From positions 1 through 10,466 of the forward strand of contig JANXNT010000206.1 of NCBI GenBank assembly GCA_025353985.1: a stretch of DNA of 10,466 nt, written 5' to 3'. Of the stretch, positions 7,672-10,466 are shown piece after piece; within the stretch, counting starts at the first letter, position 1; each line of letters opens with the position of its first letter. Made by a program: the position numbers and the translations under genes. The stretch comes from Limnoglobus sp. Its GTDB lineage: Bacteria; Planctomycetota; Planctomycetia; Gemmatales; Gemmataceae. The notes under the pieces were generated by a model. The model was not told the origin of the DNA and made no database searches. It was given only the letters and a program-made list of their open reading frames with translations.

Positions 7672-7837
7672 GGCGGGGGGAATGAGAATGACATGCGTCC
7701 GTCAGGCGTGGCCCGTTGGGGGAACGGGCCAGTCCGCTTCGAATGCGAGAGACGCCACTGGGGGGTTGGTGCGACCTTGGGGGAAGGCTCACCGGGCGTA
7801 TCTCGCATCATCTGTTCGCAGTTGGGGGAACCGCGTC
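7636..7837 (-). ncRNA. Candidate structured non-coding RNA with repeated C-rich hairpin loops
   Basis: Read on the minus strand, the region folds into a succession of hairpins. H1: CGCGGUU (7835-7829), C5 loop, AACUGCG (7823-7817), optionally extended by UCUG (7840-7837) with CAGA (7814-7811). H2: AUGCGAGA-u-ACGCC (7808-7795) pairs over a distance with GGCGU-c-UCUCGCAU (7756-7743), 13 bp with one mismatch. Inside it a hairpin GGUG..CCUU-C5-AAGG..CACC spans 7793-7768, followed by an unpaired C6 run (7765-7760). H3: UGGCCCGUU-C5-AACGGGCCA, 9 bp (7731-7709). A second unpaired C6 run lies at 7680-7675. H4: an 11-bp stem with a C4 loop (7671-7646), then a U-rich tail. The H1 stem has a G.U pair on this strand but an A.C mismatch on the other, which favours minus-strand transcription. 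A sigma70-like promoter lies just upstream. No ORF in the stretch looks like a gene. I recognise no Rfam family. The alternative is an attenuating 5' leader of the secretin-like gene. Confidence 0.7.
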
Positions 7838-7841
7838 AGAC

Positions 7842-7871
7842 GATATATCCCTAATGCACGACCGATGCCAA
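7842..7871 (-). promoter_or_regulatory. Candidate sigma70-type promoter for the ncRNA
   Basis: On the minus strand, TTGGCA (7871-7866, five of six matches to TTGACA), an 18-base spacer and TATATC (7847-7842, four of six to TATAAT) are present. Transcription would start around 7837-7835, directly at the first hairpin of the candidate RNA. Planctomycete promoters are not always consensus-like, so the match supports but does not prove a promoter. A second TATATT box lies upstream at 7917-7912 but lacks a -35 element. Confidence 0.5.
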
Positions 7872-7965
7872 TCGTTGCGGAATCATCGGCACAACGACGA
7901 TATTCGCTGCAAATATAGCACTTTTCGCGCGAACGGGGCTGGGCGTCGAATCGGAGTTTGCAATT

Positions 7966-8026
7966 TTTACCGGCCCGCGTAAGACACAACTTCGGTAAAT
8001 TCGACAAACTCACCGGAACTTTTACC
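7966..8026 (+). promoter_or_regulatory. Possible alternative-pairing leader of the uronate-isomerase-like gene
   Basis: CGGTAAA (7993-7999) can pair with TTTACCG upstream (7966-7972, 7 bp) or with TTTACC (8021-8026, 6 bp), which touches the start codon; the two pairings exclude each other. The weak Shine-Dalgarno CGGAA (8014-8018) lies in the loop of the second pairing. Stems are short and AU-rich, so this may be coincidence. Confidence 0.2.
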
Positions 8027-9232
8027 ATGGCTTCCGATGGTCTGATTCAATCGCTGACGGCCGCATTCGAAGCTGTTCCGCTGATCGACCCACACTCGCA
8101 CATCGACCCGCTTTCGCCAGTCTCGAAGTCGCTCGACGACATTCTCGGTTACCACTACTACACCGAACTCGCTCACTCGGCGGGCATGTCGCAGAAGCTC
8201 CTGGCGAAGGATGCCGACCCGCGCGAACGCTGCCGCGAGATCATTCGCCACATGGATCGCTACGACAACACCGCCCAGTACGGCTGGTTCGTCGAGATCG
8301 CCCGCCACTTCCTCGGCTTCACCGGCACCCGCGTCACCGTCGCCGACGCCGATACCCTGTTCGATGCGTCGCTGAAGCATTTCGCCGCCGCCGATTGGGA
8401 ACAACGGGTGTTCGCCAAAACGAACCTCGAAAAGATCTTCTTGACGAACGAGTTCGACGACTCGCTCGATGGCTTCGACACGGACAAATATGTGCCGTGT
8501 TTGCGAACCGATACGCTGGTTTTCCAGTTCCTGAGCGTGGGGGTTCGCGAGCGTTTGGCGGCGGTGACGGGTATCGATGCGGGCGATGGGCCGAACTTGC
8601 GCAAGGCGATTCGCGCGTTATTCGAGCGTTTTGTCGCAAAAGGCGCGAAAGCGTGCGCGATTTCCTTGCCGCCAGAGTTCACGCCAAGCGAAGATGGCAA
8701 CCGCATCTTCTGGATGCTCGCCGAGAACTGCCGCGAATTCGGGCTGCCGTTCGACTTGATGATCGGCGTCAACCGCCGCGTCTACGAAAATGGCGTCCAT
8801 CAGGGGCAAGATCTCTTCGATCGCCGTTGCTCGCTCATTCAATATCGCGAATTGTTCAACGCATTCCCGGAAGTGACATTTCCCGTTTCGGTACTCACCA
8901 GCGGGCAGAATCAGGAACTCGTGGCGTACTCGTGGATCTTCCCGAACGTCGTGCCGAACGGCCACTGGTGGTACTCGAACATCCCCGCATACATCGGCAG
9001 CGATCTCCGCGAACGCCTACAATGCGTCCCAAAAACGAAGCTCATCGGCTATTACTCGGACGCCTACAAGCTCGAATTCGTGCTGCCCAAATACAGCATG
9101 TATCGCCGCATTTTGGCCAACACCATCGCGGATGAGTTCGTCCGCCCCGGCCGCCTAACCGAAACCGAAGCCGTCGCGCTCGGCACCCGCCTGTTACGCG
9201 ACAACGTGAAAGAGATTTTCCAACTCGGGTAA
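8027..9232 (+). CDS. Glucuronate (uronate) isomerase-like protein, amidohydrolase superfamily
   Basis: A 401-aa protein related to uronate isomerase (UxaC), which interconverts D-glucuronate/fructuronate and galacturonate/tagaturonate in the cytoplasm. The amidohydrolase metal motif HxH is clear (DPHSH, H23 and H25). UxaC-like features further on are NGHWWYSNIP (311-320, matching the WW-containing strand of UxaC) and GYYSDAYKLEFVLPKYSMYR (341-360), which corresponds to the SDSRSF...RHEYFRR region carrying the essential aspartate. The protein is about 70 residues shorter than enterobacterial UxaC and divergent, so the true substrate may differ. ATG at 8027 is preferred: GGAA lies eight bases upstream, and the longer frame from TTG 7958 adds residues unlike the family. 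No partner sugar-acid genes are nearby. It is divergent from the secretin-like gene and the ncRNA. Confidence 0.8.
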   Translation: MASDGLIQSLTAAFEAVPLIDPHSHIDPLSPVSKSLDDILGYHYYTELAHSAGMSQKLLAKDADPRERCREIIRHMDRYDNTAQYGWFVEIARHFLGFTGTRVTVADADTLFDASLKHFAAADWEQRVFAKTNLEKIFLTNEFDDSLDGFDTDKYVPCLRTDTLVFQFLSVGVRERLAAVTGIDAGDGPNLRKAIRALFERFVAKGAKACAISLPPEFTPSEDGNRIFWMLAENCREFGLPFDLMIGVNRRVYENGVHQGQDLFDRRCSLIQYRELFNAFPEVTFPVSVLTSGQNQELVAYSWIFPNVVPNGHWWYSNIPAYIGSDLRERLQCVPKTKLIGYYSDAYKLEFVLPKYSMYRRILANTIADEFVRPGRLTETEAVALGTRLLRDNVKEIFQLG

Positions 9233-9240
9233 ACTCTTCG

Positions 9241-9280
9241 TTTAGCCGCGCCGCGTAGGCTTTGCGCAGCGAAGCGCGGG
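9241..9280. repeat. Outer inverted repeat, left arm
   Basis: This arm begins nine bases after the uronate-isomerase-like stop. It matches the reverse complement of 9583-9620 through two blocks: GCCGCGCCGCG (9245-9255) and AGCGAAGCGCGGG (9268-9280), separated by a diverged 12-base stretch. It can also fold locally (CTTTGC-GCA-GCGAAG, with one G.U, inside a CCGCGC/GCGCGG stem), so it could help end transcription of the upstream gene, although no T tract follows. Confidence 0.65.
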
Positions 9281-9400
9281 GCGGAAACTCTCGTGACCAA
9301 CGTGCGACATCCGAGGCATCGAAGCCCAATGGTTCTTACTTTCTTATGTATACTTCGCGCAGTCGAAAATGAGACGTTACCAGTCAGACGATCCATCCCC

Positions 9401-9557
9401 GTTAGCCCGAAGCGCTAGCGAGGGAGGACATTCAAACGGCTGCGATCGCGGGTCGTGGTGAGTCTTCGAAACACGACAGTTCATACGCCCGGAATGTCGG
9501 TTTTGAGTCGCGTCTCGCCGACTCGCCACAACTCCCTCGCTAGCGCGTCGGGCTAAC
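9401..9557. repeat. 157-bp palindromic element with 26-bp near-perfect terminal inverted repeats
   Basis: The arms 9401-9426 (GTTAGCCCGA...GCGAGGGAG) and 9532-9557 (CTCCCTCGCTAGCG...GGGCTAAC) are reverse complements with a single mismatch (A9411 against G9547). Each arm contains the 8-base palindrome CGCTAGCG. The 105-base interior has two further hairpins: GTCGTG/CACGAC (9452-9457 with 9472-9477) and GAGTCG/CGACTC (9505-9510 with 9519-9524). No ORF of note lies inside and no target duplication is visible at the immediate flanks. It resembles a REP/BIME- or MITE-like unit. I believe such palindromes recur in Gemmataceae genomes, but this cannot be checked here. Confidence 0.75.
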
Positions 9558-9582
9558 AAAACGTATCCAATGGACATCGAAG

Positions 9583-9620
9583 CCCGCGCTTCGCTCCGAG
9601 GACTGCGCGGCGCGGCGAAA
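9583..9620. repeat. Outer inverted repeat, right arm
   Basis: The reverse complement of this arm aligns with 9241-9280 through CCCGCGCTTCGCT (9583-9595) and CGCGGCGCGGC (9606-9616). It ends one base before the GGGGA that serves as ribosome binding site of the solute-binding protein gene. An 11-base direct repeat, CATCGAAGCCC, occurs at 9317-9327 and again at 9575-9585, overlapping the edge of this arm. Confidence 0.65.
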
Positions 9621-9635
9621 CGGGGAATTGTGCAA

Positions 9636-10466
9636 ATGAAATCCTTCGCGTTTGTGGTGCTGTTGTTTGCGGGTTGCACGCCGGCGGCGGATCGCGTGGT
9701 GCTGTACTCGGCGCAAGATCGCGAGTTTGCCGAACCGCTGTTTGCAGAGTTTACGCGGCAAGCGAAATTGGCGATCGCGCCGAAGTTCGACACCGAGGCG
9801 AATAAGTCCGTGGGGCTGGCGGCGGAACTGCTCGCAGAGATGCGCCGACCGCGCTGCGATGTCCACTGGAACAACGAAATCCTCGCGACGATCCGCCTCG
9901 CACGCGCCGGTGCGTATGCCGAATATGCGTCGCCGAGTGCGGTCGATTTCCCCGCGTGGACGGTTGGTAAAGATCGCACGTGGCAAGCCTTCGCGGCACG
10001 GGCACGGGTGCTAATTATCAACACGAATCGCGTGGCGGACGATGCACGACCGAAGCGATTGTTCGACTTGATGAACCCGAAATGGCGTGGCCAAATCGCG
10101 ATGGCAAAGCCAATGTTCGGCACCACCGCAACGCAGGCGGCCTGTCTGTTCGAGGTGCTCGGCAACGAGCGCGCAAAGCAATTTTACCTAGATTTACAGG
10201 CGAATGATGTGCAGATTGTGGCGGGGAACAAGCAAGTGGCGGTGAAGGTGGCAAGCGGCGAATACGCCATCGGCCTGACCGACAGCGACGATGCGATGAT
10301 CGAGATTCTCGCAGGCAAACCGGTCGCGATGATCTTCCCCGACCGCGAGCCACACCCCGACTATCCACGACTCGGCGTGCTGTACATTCCCAACACGATC
10401 GCACTCATCAACCACGCACCCAACGCAGCCGGCGGCCAGAAACTGATCGACTACCTGCTGGCAAAA
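9636..10466 (+). CDS. ABC transporter solute-binding lipoprotein, Fe3+-type (FbpA/FutA-like), partial
   Basis: 277 N-terminal codons are present and open to the window edge; the family is usually about 320-350 aa. The start ATG at 9636 has GGGGA about nine bases upstream and yields a very short lipoprotein signal (MKSFAFVVLLFAGC, lipidated Cys14). The mature protein opens with VVLYSAQDREFAEPLFAEFT (21-40), the classic opening of ferric-iron binding proteins of the type 2 periplasmic fold. Further family motifs are WRGQIAMAKPMFGTTATQA (150-168), AGNKQVAVKVASGEYAIGLTD (196-216) and YIPNTIALINHAPNA (250-264). It would capture iron or another small ligand outside the inner membrane and deliver it to an ABC permease, presumably encoded to the right. 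The ligand is inferred only from family resemblance. Confidence 0.9.
   Translation, partial: MKSFAFVVLLFAGCTPAADRVVLYSAQDREFAEPLFAEFTRQAKLAIAPKFDTEANKSVGLAAELLAEMRRPRCDVHWNNEILATIRLARAGAYAEYASPSAVDFPAWTVGKDRTWQAFAARARVLIINTNRVADDARPKRLFDLMNPKWRGQIAMAKPMFGTTATQAACLFEVLGNERAKQFYLDLQANDVQIVAGNKQVAVKVASGEYAIGLTDSDDAMIEILAGKPVAMIFPDREPHPDYPRLGVLYIPNTIALINHAPNAAGGQKLIDYLLAK

Noticed and set aside
7566..7811. 82-codon N-terminal extension of the secretin-like gene
   Set aside because: The signal peptide begins at 7565 with a good ribosome binding site. The extension runs through the hairpin cluster and shows no protein-like composition.
7655..7831. CRISPR-like array suggested by regularly spaced TTGGGGGAA cores (61, 61 and 45 bases apart)
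   Set aside because: The shared core is only about 9 bases and belongs to hairpin loops whose stems differ; there are no true direct repeats or cas genes.
7655..7835. Plus-strand RNA with GGA-containing loops, like a CsrA-sponge RNA
   Set aside because: The A of GGA would be paired in the stem, the H1 stem has an A.C mismatch on this strand, and no terminator exists on the plus side; the minus strand explains the data better.
9377..10165. 262-codon open frame on the minus strand across the repeat and the solute-binding gene
   Set aside because: It is composed of repeat sequence plus the antisense of a clear gene, is Ser/Arg/Ala-rich and shows no domain.

Overview
The window looks like chromosomal DNA of a planctomycete, most likely the Gemmataceae group. 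This is an inference from GC-rich codon use, several proteins of recognisably planctomycete flavour (an extra-short glucuronate-isomerase relative, a zinc-ribbon/tail-anchored protein, a free-standing secretin-N-like protein, an iron-type solute-binding lipoprotein) and palindromic GTTAGCCCG...AGCGAGGGAG repeats. No taxonomic marker gene is present.

Left part, minus strand (bases 6627 down to 1): a compact five-gene efflux operon read right to left. The order is a LolD/MacB-type ABC ATPase, a small zinc-ribbon membrane protein, a 10-TM FtsX/YbbP-type permease, a lipoprotein RND/ABC membrane-fusion protein (adaptor), and an AcrB-type RND pump that runs off the left edge. Gene gaps are 8, 25, 56 and 37 bases. 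The adaptor's ribosome binding site sits inside a perfect 8-bp hairpin, which suggests separate control of the adaptor and pump halves. The ABC pair and the RND pump may share the adaptor or act as parallel exporters. No TolC-like outer membrane protein is in view.

Middle (6834-8026): a secreted protein with two secretin-N/STN-like repeats on the minus strand. It is followed by a 461-base divergent intergenic region that contains the most striking signal of the window: an apparent ~200-nt structured non-coding RNA on the minus strand (about 7837 to 7636). It has a sigma70-like promoter directly upstream, four hairpins with near-identical UU-CCCC(C)-AA apical loops, a long-range 13-bp helix, two further unpaired C6 runs, and a terminal GC-rich hairpin followed by a U-rich tail. 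I do not recognise it as a named RNA family. It could be an anti-Shine-Dalgarno-type small RNA or an attenuating leader of the secretin-like gene.

Right part, plus strand: a uronate-isomerase-like gene (8027-9232), then a 403-base intergenic region holding two nested inverted repeats (outer arms 9241-9280/9583-9620, inner arms 9401-9426/9532-9557). Last is an iron-type ABC solute-binding lipoprotein gene that runs off the right edge; its ribosome binding site abuts the outer repeat arm.
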